Source of the DNA: JANXQE01 sp035651635
GTDB lineage: Bacteria; Verrucomicrobiota; Verrucomicrobiia; Limisphaerales; UBA8199
Length of the DNA: 21,127 bases
Assembly (NCBI GenBank): GCA_035651635.1
Contig: DASRFK010000009.1
Coordinates: 1-21,127 of the forward strand
Direction: 5' to 3'
Shown here: piece by piece, positions 1 through 8,240 of the stretch
Position numbering within the stretch: the stretch's first letter is position 1
Layout of the letters: every line of letters begins with the position of its first letter
The notes under the pieces: model-generated
What the model was told of the DNA's origin: nothing
What the model saw: only the letters and a program-made list of their open reading frames with translations
Databases searched by the model: none
Translations under genes and position numbers: made by a program

Positions 1-585
1 AATTGTCGAGGCCGCACCGGACGCTTTGTCGGAAAGGAGCCGGACCGCCTCCCGCAACCCATCGCCAATACTGGACACGCCGTACGCGGGAGGGAGATCG
101 CGGACTAATTGGGAAATCCTGGCTGCCGGCGCGAGCCCGGAGAGCACCAAAGCATGTGTCTCACAATCAACCAGCGCGGCCGCATCGTCCGAGCCGAGCT
201 CTCCGAGAGCTTTCAGAATGGCTTGCTTGGCCAAAGCCCATCGCTGTCCATCGGTGCCGGTGGCCAGCATGCTCGCCGAACGGTCCAAAACGAATACCAC
301 CCGGCGTTGCTTGCGAGCGGCTGCGACGGCCTCATTTTGCCGCGAGTAAGGCCTGGAAAAAGCCAGCACCAGCAACGCGACAATCAACAAACGAAGCGCC
401 AATAAAAAAAAGTTCCGCAGCTTGCGGCGCCGAGAGGATTGTTCGTCCTGTTGCTGAAAGAACCGAACGGTACTGAATTGGATGCGCTTTTTGCGACGTT
501 TGAGCAGCAGATGAATCAGTACGGGAATCGCCAGCGCGGCCATCCCGGCGAGCATGAGCGTATTGGTGAAGAGGAAGGTTGGCAT
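1..585 (-). CDS. BatA-domain / von Willebrand factor A membrane protein (C-terminus beyond left edge)
   Basis: Reading leftward from an ATG at 585, the frame stays open to base 1, giving 195 residues of a longer protein. It has the BatA (aerotolerance regulator N-terminal) layout: a first membrane helix at about residues 10-28 followed by a basic stretch (LLLKRRKKR), a second helix at about 59-77, then a vWA domain beginning RRVVFVLDRSASM. The DxSxS metal-site motif is at residues 101-105. The start lies 2 bases after the stop of the DUF58 gene, so the two are almost certainly co-transcribed. Proteins of this kind accompany MoxR ATPases and DUF58 proteins and are thought to act in envelope-linked assembly or stress functions; the exact job here is unknown. 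Family is clear, substrate is not. Confidence 0.88.
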   Translation of the reverse strand, partial: MPTFLFTNTLMLAGMAALAIPVLIHLLLKRRKKRIQFSTVRFFQQQDEQSSRRRKLRNFFLLALRLLIVALLVLAFSRPYSRQNEAVAAARKQRRVVFVLDRSASMLATGTDGQRWALAKQAILKALGELGSDDAAALVDCETHALVLSGLAPAARISQLVRDLPPAYGVSSIGDGLREAVRLLSDKASGAASTI

Positions 586-587
586 GG

Positions 588-1481
588 CTAGACGGCAGCC
601 CGGCGTTCCAGGTATTGGGTCAACGCCACGTCCAGCGGAGCATCGGTGCGCAGAAGCTCGTAATCGACTTCCAGATCGATGCATTGGCGCTTGAGCCCGT
701 CACAAAAGGTTTGCAAGCGCTTTTGATACTCGCGGCGGAAATCGTCGGTATGCACTGGAATTTGCTCCTGTGTTTCCAGGTCTTCGAAGATCGATTCACC
801 CTCGTAAGGCAGATCCAGCTCTTCCGGCGCCAGGACGTGGAACACCAGGATCTCCTGGTTCTGCGCCTGCAATTGGCGCAACAACTGCCGCGCCGCGTCC
901 TCGGAAGTGAAGAAATCGGAAATCACGACCGCCAGGCCGCGTCGGTTGAGAGTTTCGGCCATGCGGAATAAGCCTTGGTCCACGTGCGTCCCGCCGCGCG
1001 CCTGGGCGCCAGCCAGCAGGTGATAGATCTCCTCGGCGTGATGGCGGCTGGCGTGCGCCGGCACTGCCTGGCGCGCTTGTTCTCCAAAAAGGATCAGCCC
1101 CGGGGCGTCATGCTGCCGCACCATGATTTCCGCCAGCACGGCCGCCAGCACCCTAGCATAGTGGAATTTGTTGGCGTCGTCGAGCCCGAAATCCATCGAG
1201 GCGCTGGTGTCCAGGAAGATCTGGCAGCGCAGATTGGTGTCATCCTCGAATTGTTTAACGTAGAACTCGTCCGAGCGCCCCCAAACCTTCCAGTCGATGT
1301 GGCGCAGGTTGTCACCCTGGGTGTAGGCGCGATAAGCCGAGAATTCTGTGCTGTATCCAAGGAATGGGCTGCGGTGCAGGCCGGAGATGAAGCCCTCGAC
1401 CACCGTTCGCGCGAGCAACGACAGATCGTCAATCGCCGCCAGCGTGCGCGCGTCTATGTTGAGAGTTGCAGGCACCCACAC
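588..1481 (-). CDS. DUF58 domain protein (vWA-like, MoxR-associated)
   Basis: This 297-residue soluble protein carries the DUF58 signature at about residues 57-81 (DNLRHIDWKVWGRSDE, then KQFEDD), directly followed by a vWA-like DTSASM motif at residues 91-96 that could bind a divalent metal. No signal peptide or membrane helix is visible. Its GTG start at 1481 is 6 bases after the MoxR stop (1488), and its stop is 2 bases before the BatA-like start, so the three genes form one tight unit. In known MoxR systems the DUF58 partner is thought to work with the AAA+ ATPase on a client protein or complex, but no client can be named here. A GTG two codons downstream (1475) is an equally possible start. 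Confidence 0.93.
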   Translation of the reverse strand: MWVPATLNIDARTLAAIDDLSLLARTVVEGFISGLHRSPFLGYSTEFSAYRAYTQGDNLRHIDWKVWGRSDEFYVKQFEDDTNLRCQIFLDTSASMDFGLDDANKFHYARVLAAVLAEIMVRQHDAPGLILFGEQARQAVPAHASRHHAEEIYHLLAGAQARGGTHVDQGLFRMAETLNRRGLAVVISDFFTSEDAARQLLRQLQAQNQEILVFHVLAPEELDLPYEGESIFEDLETQEQIPVHTDDFRREYQKRLQTFCDGLKRQCIDLEVDYELLRTDAPLDVALTQYLERRAAV

Positions 1482-1487
1482 CTACTT

Positions 1488-2534
1488 TCATTTCCCGTCG
1501 GGCCGCACTTCGGTCAGCAGCTTGCCAATCAGATCTTCGACCGTCATTTTTTGGGCCCGGGCATTGAAGTTCGTCAGGATGCGGTGGCGCAGGACCTGGC
1601 GCGCGACGGCGCGGACTCCCTCGTAATCCGCGCAGAGTCGGCCGTTCACGGCAGCCAGAGCCTTGGCGCCGAGAACCAAATATTGCGATGCACGCGGGCT
1701 GGCGCCCCAGCGCACGAATTCTTTTACATAAGCAGGAGCCCCGGGGTCTTCGGGGCGTGTGCGCGAGACCAGCTTCACGGCGTACCGAATCACCTCGTCA
1801 GACACTGGCATCGCGCGGACCAGTTTTTGGATCTCAATGATCTCTTCCGCGCGCAAAACCGGCTCCAACTCGGGCAGGTCCGCACCGGTCGTGTTGCGCA
1901 CCACGCGCTCTTCTTCGGTAATAGTGGGATAGCCGCAGTGGATGCTAAACATGAACCGATCGGCCTGCGCCTCAGGCAACACGTAGGTGCCCTCCATTTC
2001 AATGGGGTTTTGGGTGGCGAACACGTGAAATGGCGCCGGCAAGGGGTAGGTCTTCGAACCGATGCTCACCTCGCGCTCCTGCATAGTTTGGAGCATCGCC
2101 GCCTGGGTTTTGGGCGGCGTGCGGTTGATCTCATCGGCCAGGATTAAATTGGCAAAGATGGGGCCGGGCAGGAATTCGAGACGGCGCTGCCCGCTGGCGG
2201 GGTCCTCCTGGATGATATCGGTGCCGGTGATATCCGAAGGCATCAAATCAGGGGTAAACTGGATTCGGCTGAAAGACAGATGCAGCGTGCGCGAGAGGCA
2301 GCGCACGAGCAACGTTTTGGCCAGGCCGGGCACGCCCACAATCAAGGCGTGGCCGCCGCAAAAAATCGTCAATAGCACGTTGTCGATTACATCCTGCTGG
2401 CCAATGATGATTTTGGAGATTTGTTGAAGCAGCCGGGCGCGTTGCTCGGCCAGGCGATTGATCGCTTCGACATTGACCGGTTCCCGGGCCGGCACGACAG
2501 GAGGGGCTTCGATGACCGCTTGCATAGTTGTCAC
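1488..2534 (-). CDS. MoxR-family AAA+ ATPase
   Basis: This 348-residue AAA+ ATPase has Walker A GVPGLAKT at residues 67-74 and Walker B ILADE at 131-135, followed by INRTPPKTQAAML. A sensor-1 region FATQNPIE lies near 172-179 and LPEAQADRF near 187-194 carries the likely arginine finger. Length and motif order match the MoxR family, whose members act as chaperone-like remodellers for vWA-containing partners. Those partners, DUF58 and BatA-like, lie immediately downstream, so the three products probably form one complex. The ATG at 2534 gives a short, poorly conserved N-terminal tail of about 20 residues before the domain. It follows the CotH gene by 75 bases in the same direction, so read-through from upstream is possible. 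Confidence 0.96.
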   Translation of the reverse strand: MTTMQAVIEAPPVVPAREPVNVEAINRLAEQRARLLQQISKIIIGQQDVIDNVLLTIFCGGHALIVGVPGLAKTLLVRCLSRTLHLSFSRIQFTPDLMPSDITGTDIIQEDPASGQRRLEFLPGPIFANLILADEINRTPPKTQAAMLQTMQEREVSIGSKTYPLPAPFHVFATQNPIEMEGTYVLPEAQADRFMFSIHCGYPTITEEERVVRNTTGADLPELEPVLRAEEIIEIQKLVRAMPVSDEVIRYAVKLVSRTRPEDPGAPAYVKEFVRWGASPRASQYLVLGAKALAAVNGRLCADYEGVRAVARQVLRHRILTNFNARAQKMTVEDLIGKLLTEVRPDGK

Positions 2535-2609
2535 ACTGGTTTAACGCTCGACACTAACAAAAACTCGGCAGGAAACGATTTGTTTCAAAAGATTCCTCAA
2601 AGCGCCCGG

Positions 2610-4355
2610 TTAGCGCAGCCGCACAAGGCGCAACGACGCGGTATCGAACCAGGCTTCCCCGCGCGAGGCGCGCAATTCGCAGACCGCTTCAATCTCGCTG
2701 CCGCCCTCCGGGACGCGAAAGGGATAGGCAAACTTCTGCCAATCCTGGGTGCCGGTCAGTTCAACGGCAACGGCGTTGCCGGAGATTCGCAAGCCTGCGC
2801 CGCCACTAGGCTCGCCCGAACTGGGGCGGATATCTTTGGTCTTGATCCTGCCCTCGAAACGGTAAGCGCCTTCTTCCAGCATGGCCTTGGTGCGCCAGGA
2901 ACAAATCGTGTTGCCCTTAGCTGCCAAATAAAGCGCATCGTCGGCTTCAGCCGATTTCTCGTGGCGAAACTCGGGCTGTCCGGTTTGTGTGCGCCGGGTC
3001 CAACCCGAGAGTTGGAGCGAGCCGCGCACCGCAACGGAAGGCGGTGTGCTCAGAGTCGCCAATTGCTGCCGCAGACTTTCGTCGCGCTGCGTAATCCGTT
3101 CCTTAAGGAAATTAACCTCTCGGTCGTGGTACCGGGCCACCGAGGGACCGGCCGACTCCACAATTGCCGGACGGATCACGGCCGCGAGCTGGTCAACCCG
3201 TTTGAGAATCGCTTCGACGTGCCAAACGTTGGTGTACAACTGAGACATCCGCTCCAGGTAGCGCCGTTTGCCTTCGGGATTGGAAATCACCGCGCTCGCC
3301 ACGCGGCCTTGCATGCGAGGCAGGATGCGGCACTCCGGCGTAGTGCGCTCGACGCCGAACATCTGGTCGAGTCCATGAGGCATGAACACCATTTTGTTGG
3401 CGCCTTTGTCGTGGAACAGCCGCCAGTTGTTGTGGTTCATGGCGTAGCCGTCCCAGTCGCATTGCATGACATCCATCGCGAGATAGGAGAGGAAGCGATC
3501 CATGTCCAAGGTCTCTTCGAGCCGGGCAAATTTGCGGGTAGGATCCTGTTCGCGCAGCGCCGAAATGAGAGCCAGCAACCCGGAATGGTCCTGCGGGTTG
3601 TCCCCTGAATTGACGCTTAGCCGGTCATTGACATCCTGAACAAATCCGCCGTCGTACAAATTGCCGCTGGTATTGTCGAAGTAGCGTTTTAGAAAATGTT
3701 TGCCCCACCCCTCGACCATCACCCGCAACCCGAGATCGCGCCCGTTCAGCTCGACCGTGGCAAAGCCCGCATGCGGGGCCGGAACTCCCGCCGCCTCGAA
3801 CAGCTCCCGGCAGACTTTCTCAGTCAAATAGGAACGGTCCTGCACCGAATTATTCAAAGAGATTTTGTGATAGCCATGGAAGCTTTGACCGGAGGCCAAT
3901 TTGTCGAAGTTGAGCGTCAACGCCGGGTTGTCGTCAATCGGGCGAAAGCTCCCAGCCGCGCCCTTGAGATGCACCTCGACGTTCGTATAGACCACACCGC
4001 CCTCCCGTACGATGGCTTTAACTTTTGGCCGTTCCTGGCCGTTGCCCCAGCCGGAATTGCGCAGGGCCGAAATGCCGGAATTGGGGATCAAAATGCGGAT
4101 CTTCAGGACGTTGGTCCCCGCGAAAATGTCGTCCTTGGGCTTTTCCTCGTGAGAGCTTTCAGCAGCTTGAATTGGCTGGGGCGAATTGCAGCAGGTGCAA
4201 AGGGCCACGAGAGCAAGCGCAGCCCTGGTCCTCGAAGGGACGACTTGCAGGAGCCCGCCTGGCTGGGCGAATCTCCATCTGGAAATGCGTGGAACAGGAA
4301 CGGGCGGAACGCGTCCCTCGGAAATAGGGGCGGGCGCTTTTATTGCGGAATTCAT
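2610..4355 (-). CDS. Secreted CotH-type protein kinase, with C-terminal carbohydrate-binding-like domain
   Basis: This protein has 581 residues. After a polar N-terminus of about 44 residues comes a hydrophobic stretch (ALALVALCTCC, about 46-56) and a likely signal cleavage region ending QAAES, so it is probably exported. Residues about 80-340 form a CotH kinase domain: the strand-rich VHLKGAAGSFRP, YHKISLNNSVQD, LTEKVCRELFEAAGVPAPHA, and the catalytic/metal region HNNWRLFHD then HGLDQMFG (about 308-334). Many CotH proteins have W-D-x-D here, so HGLD is a variant. The last roughly 150 residues look like a beta-sandwich binding domain (family uncertain). CotH kinases phosphorylate secreted or coat proteins. 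It lies 63 bases downstream of DUF4956 and VTC genes, a recurrent CotH neighbourhood. The long N-terminus suggests the true start could be later, but no other ATG precedes the hydrophobic core. Confidence 0.87.
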   Translation of the reverse strand: MNSAIKAPAPISEGRVPPVPVPRISRWRFAQPGGLLQVVPSRTRAALALVALCTCCNSPQPIQAAESSHEEKPKDDIFAGTNVLKIRILIPNSGISALRNSGWGNGQERPKVKAIVREGGVVYTNVEVHLKGAAGSFRPIDDNPALTLNFDKLASGQSFHGYHKISLNNSVQDRSYLTEKVCRELFEAAGVPAPHAGFATVELNGRDLGLRVMVEGWGKHFLKRYFDNTSGNLYDGGFVQDVNDRLSVNSGDNPQDHSGLLALISALREQDPTRKFARLEETLDMDRFLSYLAMDVMQCDWDGYAMNHNNWRLFHDKGANKMVFMPHGLDQMFGVERTTPECRILPRMQGRVASAVISNPEGKRRYLERMSQLYTNVWHVEAILKRVDQLAAVIRPAIVESAGPSVARYHDREVNFLKERITQRDESLRQQLATLSTPPSVAVRGSLQLSGWTRRTQTGQPEFRHEKSAEADDALYLAAKGNTICSWRTKAMLEEGAYRFEGRIKTKDIRPSSGEPSGGAGLRISGNAVAVELTGTQDWQKFAYPFRVPEGGSEIEAVCELRASRGEAWFDTASLRLVRLR

Positions 4356-4418
4356 CGTGTCATTTTGGATTATCGCGTTAAAACGCCGCCGGAAACACGA
4401 CTGATGGTTTTGGCAGTC

Positions 4419-5108
4419 CTAGTTTTCCTCCCAGCCGCGTCTTTCCAACTGAACGCTCTGGACGCCTTCGGTGCGATTGAGGATACGGACCAACTCGTCA
4501 GGTGAGCCGCCTGGCCGCAATCGGACCTGGTAAATGACGGTCAAAGCAATTCCTTGTTTGCCGGTCCCCATTGAGAGGAGCTTGCGGTCGACGATGTGCG
4601 AATCACATTGACCGTCCAGAAGTTTGTTCAGGTCCTGGCCAAGGCCGACGCGCAGGCTGAGAACGTAATCAGGGTCCTCCTCTTCTTCGCGGGCCGGCCG
4701 GATCAGCATCATCAGAAAAGCGGCCAGGGCAACGATGCAAAATCCCAGCAGGGCGACCCAGGGGTTCTTGGCCCCAACGGCCATACCCACAACCACGGCA
4801 AAAATGACGTAGGCTGTATCTTGCGTGTCCCGGACCACCGTCCGAAACCGGACAATGGACAAGGCTCCAACGAGGCTAAAGGCGCGGGCCACATTATCAC
4901 CGATCACCTGGGTCACCACCGCAATGAGCACCGACAACAGCACAAGCGTCGTTGGAAATGAGGTAGCAATCGGATGGCTCTTGCGGGTGCGGCAATATAC
5001 CCAAGCTACCGCGCCTCCAAAAACCAAGGATAAGACCAGGCGCACCAGTACGTCCATCGGTGAGACCGTGGGACCGGTCGCAAACGGAGACTTCAGGAAT
5101 TCAGGCAT
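4419..5108 (-). CDS. DUF4956 membrane protein
   Basis: This 229-residue protein has about four membrane helices (near residues 19-38, 53-70, 99-115 and 117-136) and a soluble C-terminal part. Between helices 2 and 3 it has the family signature GALSIVRFRT followed by VRDTQDTAYVIFA (about 81-105). This identifies DUF4956, a family frequently encoded next to VTC-domain proteins and CotH kinases. The acidic linker EEEEDPDY near 141-148 leads into a C-terminal fold that resembles a small regulatory (ACT-like) domain, ending with QSVQLERRG. The start overlaps the last 16 bases of the VTC gene, which suggests translational coupling. The function of the family is not established; a membrane partner of the VTC enzyme is the likely role. 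Confidence 0.9.
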   Translation of the reverse strand: MPEFLKSPFATGPTVSPMDVLVRLVLSLVFGGAVAWVYCRTRKSHPIATSFPTTLVLLSVLIAVVTQVIGDNVARAFSLVGALSIVRFRTVVRDTQDTAYVIFAVVVGMAVGAKNPWVALLGFCIVALAAFLMMLIRPAREEEEDPDYVLSLRVGLGQDLNKLLDGQCDSHIVDRKLLSMGTGKQGIALTVIYQVRLRPGGSPDELVRILNRTEGVQSVQLERRGWEEN

Positions 5109-5869
5109 ATGGCCTTGGGTGACTCAGTGGGTGGGTGCGAAGCCTCAGGGACATCTACCAGACCAAGAGCCACGGCTGCCAGACGGTATTTCGAGAGGCG
5201 CTTAGCATCGAGGGCGAAGGATTCCACGAGTTCCTTGAACAGAACCGGCATGCTCATGCGAAACTTGAACTCGACAATCGACTGATCCTCGGAAAGCGAC
5301 AGAGCCGGTGTCGCTTCGTCAAAGGCAATCTTTTGAAGGGCAACCGCGCGAATGCAACGGTCGATGGTCAGCCTAATGGGGCCGTCCTGGGTCAGCGCTA
5401 CTCGGGCGATGCGCTGATAGCTAATCTGACAAATTGGTCGTAACTGCCTCGCTTGCAATCGTTGGTGATACCAAAAACCGGCCCAGCCGGGGTCCGGATC
5501 GGGCTCTTGCAGCCGGGCAAGCTCTTCAATTGGCACGGCCGCTCGCCGCTTGCTGACTAGGCCACGTGTCTTGAGTTTTCTTTCCAAAAAGACTGTCTTG
5601 CTCGAGCCATAGCGGCGGATCCGGTACTTGCTGCGGCCAAAAGAGCCGCGCCGGTGGAAGACGTCGAAGTTTTCCGTGTCGAAGTACAAGCTGGTGATTA
5701 GGTAACCGTCTTTCAGGCCGCCATCGCAGGCGTTGGGATCGGGCACCAGCCGGGAACGCGCCCAATCCAAGACCAGCTCGCTCGCGGATTCAGGCACCTG
5801 GAATTTTATTTCCGCGGCGAATTCGCGATTTTCCCTCACATCAAGCGATGGAGACAGGGTTAGAGTCAC
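5093..5869 (-). CDS. VTC-domain protein, polyphosphate polymerase-like
   Basis: This 258-residue protein spans a VTC tunnel domain with the basic and acidic motifs in the expected order: EIKF at residues 20-23, LYFDT at 61-65, KYRIRRYG at 81-88, FLERKLK at 94-100, SYQR near 150, LTID near 167-170, VEFKF at 199-203 and SKYR at 226-229. In yeast Vtc4 these arginines, lysines and glutamates line the tunnel that makes polyphosphate from ATP. All the main motifs are retained, so catalytic activity is plausible. No membrane segment is visible; the neighbouring DUF4956 protein may supply the membrane anchor. The chosen GTG start at 5869 lacks a clear Shine-Dalgarno sequence, and a GTG ten codons later (about 5839) is an alternative. 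Product identity is well supported, polyphosphate synthesis is inferred. Confidence 0.92.
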   Translation of the reverse strand: MTLTLSPSLDVRENREFAAEIKFQVPESASELVLDWARSRLVPDPNACDGGLKDGYLITSLYFDTENFDVFHRRGSFGRSKYRIRRYGSSKTVFLERKLKTRGLVSKRRAAVPIEELARLQEPDPDPGWAGFWYHQRLQARQLRPICQISYQRIARVALTQDGPIRLTIDRCIRAVALQKIAFDEATPALSLSEDQSIVEFKFRMSMPVLFKELVESFALDAKRLSKYRLAAVALGLVDVPEASHPPTESPKAICLNS

Positions 5870-6140
5870 CGGCTTAATTAGTTATACGTTTTCCGCACTG
5901 AAAATCTCTGAAAAAAAACACGCTCTCTTTCGGGAGTTTTAAAGACTTCCCTTTGGACGTAAAGACACAATTCACGTTCAATCATTAGACCATGGCCGTC
6001 GCACTTAGTTTTGGCCAGTCTGGAAGCTCCCACCTTAAGGCACGATGAAGCCCTGCCGGGGAGGACGCGGTCTTAATAGGTGCAATGGTCCTGATATCTT
6101 GATACATATACTCCAATCCACATCCGAAAGTTGCAAAAAA
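5870..6140. promoter_or_regulatory. Divergent intergenic region between the VTC gene and the second CotH gene
   Basis: This AT-richer 271-base stretch must hold the promoters of two divergent units: VTC-DUF4956-CotH leftward and the second CotH kinase rightward. A TATACT hexamer at 6107-6112 could be a -10 element for the rightward gene and would fit the ATG at 6141 rather than the one at 6045, but no good -35 sits at the right distance. On the minus strand a TATAAC-like box lies close to the VTC start. Neither promoter is convincing by eye. Confidence 0.4.
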
Positions 6141-8240
6141 ATGCGCTTTATGCCACAGCAGGGTATGGCCCGGCTCAACTTCGGCTACCTCTTCGTGGTT
6201 GCGTGGGTTTTCGCTGCATCGGCTGCAGATCTCAGAGCGACGAAGCACGCCAAACCTGGACCGGAATGGCTGTTGCAGTTGGAGCATATCCCAAAACAGC
6301 CGCGCTCAGGACAGACAGTTCAAATTCAGGCCGAGGTGCGTGTGGGCATCACCAACGTCGAGTTGCTCTACCAGGTTGTCGAACCGGGCGCGTACATCGA
6401 GCTGGGCGATTCTGCCTTTCGCAATAATTGGAAGCCGATCCAGATGCAACCGGTGGCTTCGGCGGCCGATAAGTCCACCTTTCGAGTTGAGTTGCCGGCT
6501 GCGCTCCAAAAACACCGGCGCCTGGTGCGATATCGGTTGAAAGTGCTGGATTCTGCCGGCAAGGAACACTTCGGTCCCGACCTGACGGACCTGCCACCCA
6601 ACCGGGCGTATTTTGTATACGACGGGATCCCGTCGTGGACTGGGGCCATCGATCCTCGAGGCGGTAACGAAAAACTGACCGCGCCTTATACCTTTTCACC
6701 GGAGGTAATGCAGCGAGTGCAGGCTTATCAGTTGCTGGGAAAACGGCGTTCCATCGAGAACGCCACGTGGCGGGAACAGTCCTTCGGCAAGGAGTACAAG
6801 TACACCGGAACGCTGGTGGTCGATGGGGAAGTCTTCGACCACGTGGGTTACCGCGCTCGCGGAGGGGTGTGGCGTTATGCCATGGGCAAGAACATGTGGA
6901 AGTTCTATCTTCCAGGCGATCACAGCCTGCAGGCCAAAGACGATTTTGGCCGCCCCTACCCGGCGCCTTGGAACAAGATTAATCTGCGGGCCTGCATTCA
7001 GCAGGGCGACTACGGGCATCGTGGTGAACAGGGAATGTTTGAAAGCGTCGGTTTTCGCCTGTTTAACCTGGCAGGGGTGCCGGCACCAAACACTCATTGG
7101 ATCCAACTTCGGATCATCGACGAAGCCACTGAAAATCCTCCAGATCAGTACCGCGGTGATTTTTGGGGGTTCTATCTTGCGATTGAAAACGAAGACGGCC
7201 GGTTCCTTAAAGCTCACCATCTGCCCAGCGGCAATCTTTTTAAGATGGAGGGGGGCGGTGGCCTGCTCCAGCACCATGCGACGGGAGCGGTGACCAATCT
7301 CTCAGACCTGTTTGGTTTCATGAGCGCCTATTCGCGGCCCAATCTGCCCGACTCGTGGTGGGAAACGCATTTTGACCTGACTAATTACTATTCCTATCGT
7401 GCGATTTGTGAATGCATCCACCACTACGACGTGGGAATGGGCAAAAATTACGATTATTATCACCAGCCGGAAACCGGCCGCTGGCAGATCATTCCCTGGG
7501 ACATCGATCTGACCTGGGCGAACAACATGTTTGGTGACGGCGAGGATCCTTTCAAGCGGCGCGTCCTCTCGCGGCCTGCGTTCCGGCTGGAATACCAAAA
7601 TCGCTTGCGAGAAATCCGTGACCTGCTCTTCAACCCGGAACAGACCGGGCAAATGATTGATGAATACGCTTCCGTGATTTCCGACAAGTCCGGCGCGCCG
7701 GCCCTGGCCGAGGCCGACCGCCGCAAATGGGATTACCACCCAATCATGGGGATGGGTATGAAGGCCGGCCAGGGCTTGTTCTACCAAGCGGCCGACACCG
7801 GAGACTTTGCGGGGATGGTGCGGCTCATGAAAAATTATGTGAGAACCCGGGGTGCCTGGGTCGATTCAGTGCTGCTGAACGATTCATCCATTCCCGAAAC
7901 GCCGAAGCTCAGCGCCTGCGGCCCGGCCGGGTTCCCAGCCGATCAGCTTCGGTTCACAGTTTCACGGTACAAAGGCTCCAACCCTTTCGCGGCTGTGAAA
8001 TGGCGCCTGGCGGAGATCTCGGCGGCGAGTACCTTGCCCACTGGTTCAGGACCTGTTCAAGGTTTGCGCGAAATCAGGGCCCTTTGGGAAAGCGCAGAAT
8101 TGCCAGACGCGACCGCCCCGGTCGCCATCCCTGCGGCGATTGCCAAATCCGGCCACCGCTATCGCGTCCGCGCCCGAATGAAAGACGCCACCGGTCGCTG
8201 GAGCCACTGGTCCCCACCCGCGGAATTCAGCGCCCAGTAA
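6141..8240 (+). CDS. Large secreted CotH-type kinase with C-terminal fibronectin III-like domain
   Basis: From the ATG at 6141 the product has 699 residues. The frame is open back to 6045, but the 6141 start puts a clean signal peptide first: MRFMPQQG, a hydrophobic core LFVVAWVFAASA, then the likely cleavage before ADLRA. A beta-rich N-terminal region precedes the CotH kinase domain (about 215-550), which includes YRARGGVWRY, the lysine-containing NMWKFYLPG, NLRACIQQ, and the catalytic region HHYDVGMGKNYDYY followed by IIPWDIDLTW near 452. Here the canonical W-D-x-D is intact, unlike in the neighbouring paralogue. The last roughly 100 residues (YRVRARMKDATGRWSHWSPP) look like a fibronectin type III domain. 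CotH kinases phosphorylate secreted proteins; the target here is unknown. It is divergent from the VTC-DUF4956-CotH unit. Confidence 0.9.
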   Translation: MRFMPQQGMARLNFGYLFVVAWVFAASAADLRATKHAKPGPEWLLQLEHIPKQPRSGQTVQIQAEVRVGITNVELLYQVVEPGAYIELGDSAFRNNWKPIQMQPVASAADKSTFRVELPAALQKHRRLVRYRLKVLDSAGKEHFGPDLTDLPPNRAYFVYDGIPSWTGAIDPRGGNEKLTAPYTFSPEVMQRVQAYQLLGKRRSIENATWREQSFGKEYKYTGTLVVDGEVFDHVGYRARGGVWRYAMGKNMWKFYLPGDHSLQAKDDFGRPYPAPWNKINLRACIQQGDYGHRGEQGMFESVGFRLFNLAGVPAPNTHWIQLRIIDEATENPPDQYRGDFWGFYLAIENEDGRFLKAHHLPSGNLFKMEGGGGLLQHHATGAVTNLSDLFGFMSAYSRPNLPDSWWETHFDLTNYYSYRAICECIHHYDVGMGKNYDYYHQPETGRWQIIPWDIDLTWANNMFGDGEDPFKRRVLSRPAFRLEYQNRLREIRDLLFNPEQTGQMIDEYASVISDKSGAPALAEADRRKWDYHPIMGMGMKAGQGLFYQAADTGDFAGMVRLMKNYVRTRGAWVDSVLLNDSSIPETPKLSACGPAGFPADQLRFTVSRYKGSNPFAAVKWRLAEISAASTLPTGSGPVQGLREIRALWESAELPDATAPVAIPAAIAKSGHRYRVRARMKDATGRWSHWSPPAEFSAQ

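Noticed and set aside
975..2147. Long open plus-strand frame opposite the MoxR and DUF58 genes
   Set aside because: It is antisense to two well-supported genes, has no recognisable domain, and GC-rich codon bias opens such frames.
2421..3608. 395-codon plus-strand frame opposite the CotH and MoxR genes
   Set aside because: Composition is typical of an antisense shadow and no motif is visible; the minus-strand CotH and MoxR motifs are clear.
6045..6140. N-terminal extension of the larger CotH from the ATG at 6045
   Set aside because: It would put 32 polar residues in front of a clean signal peptide; the start at 6141 fits export better.
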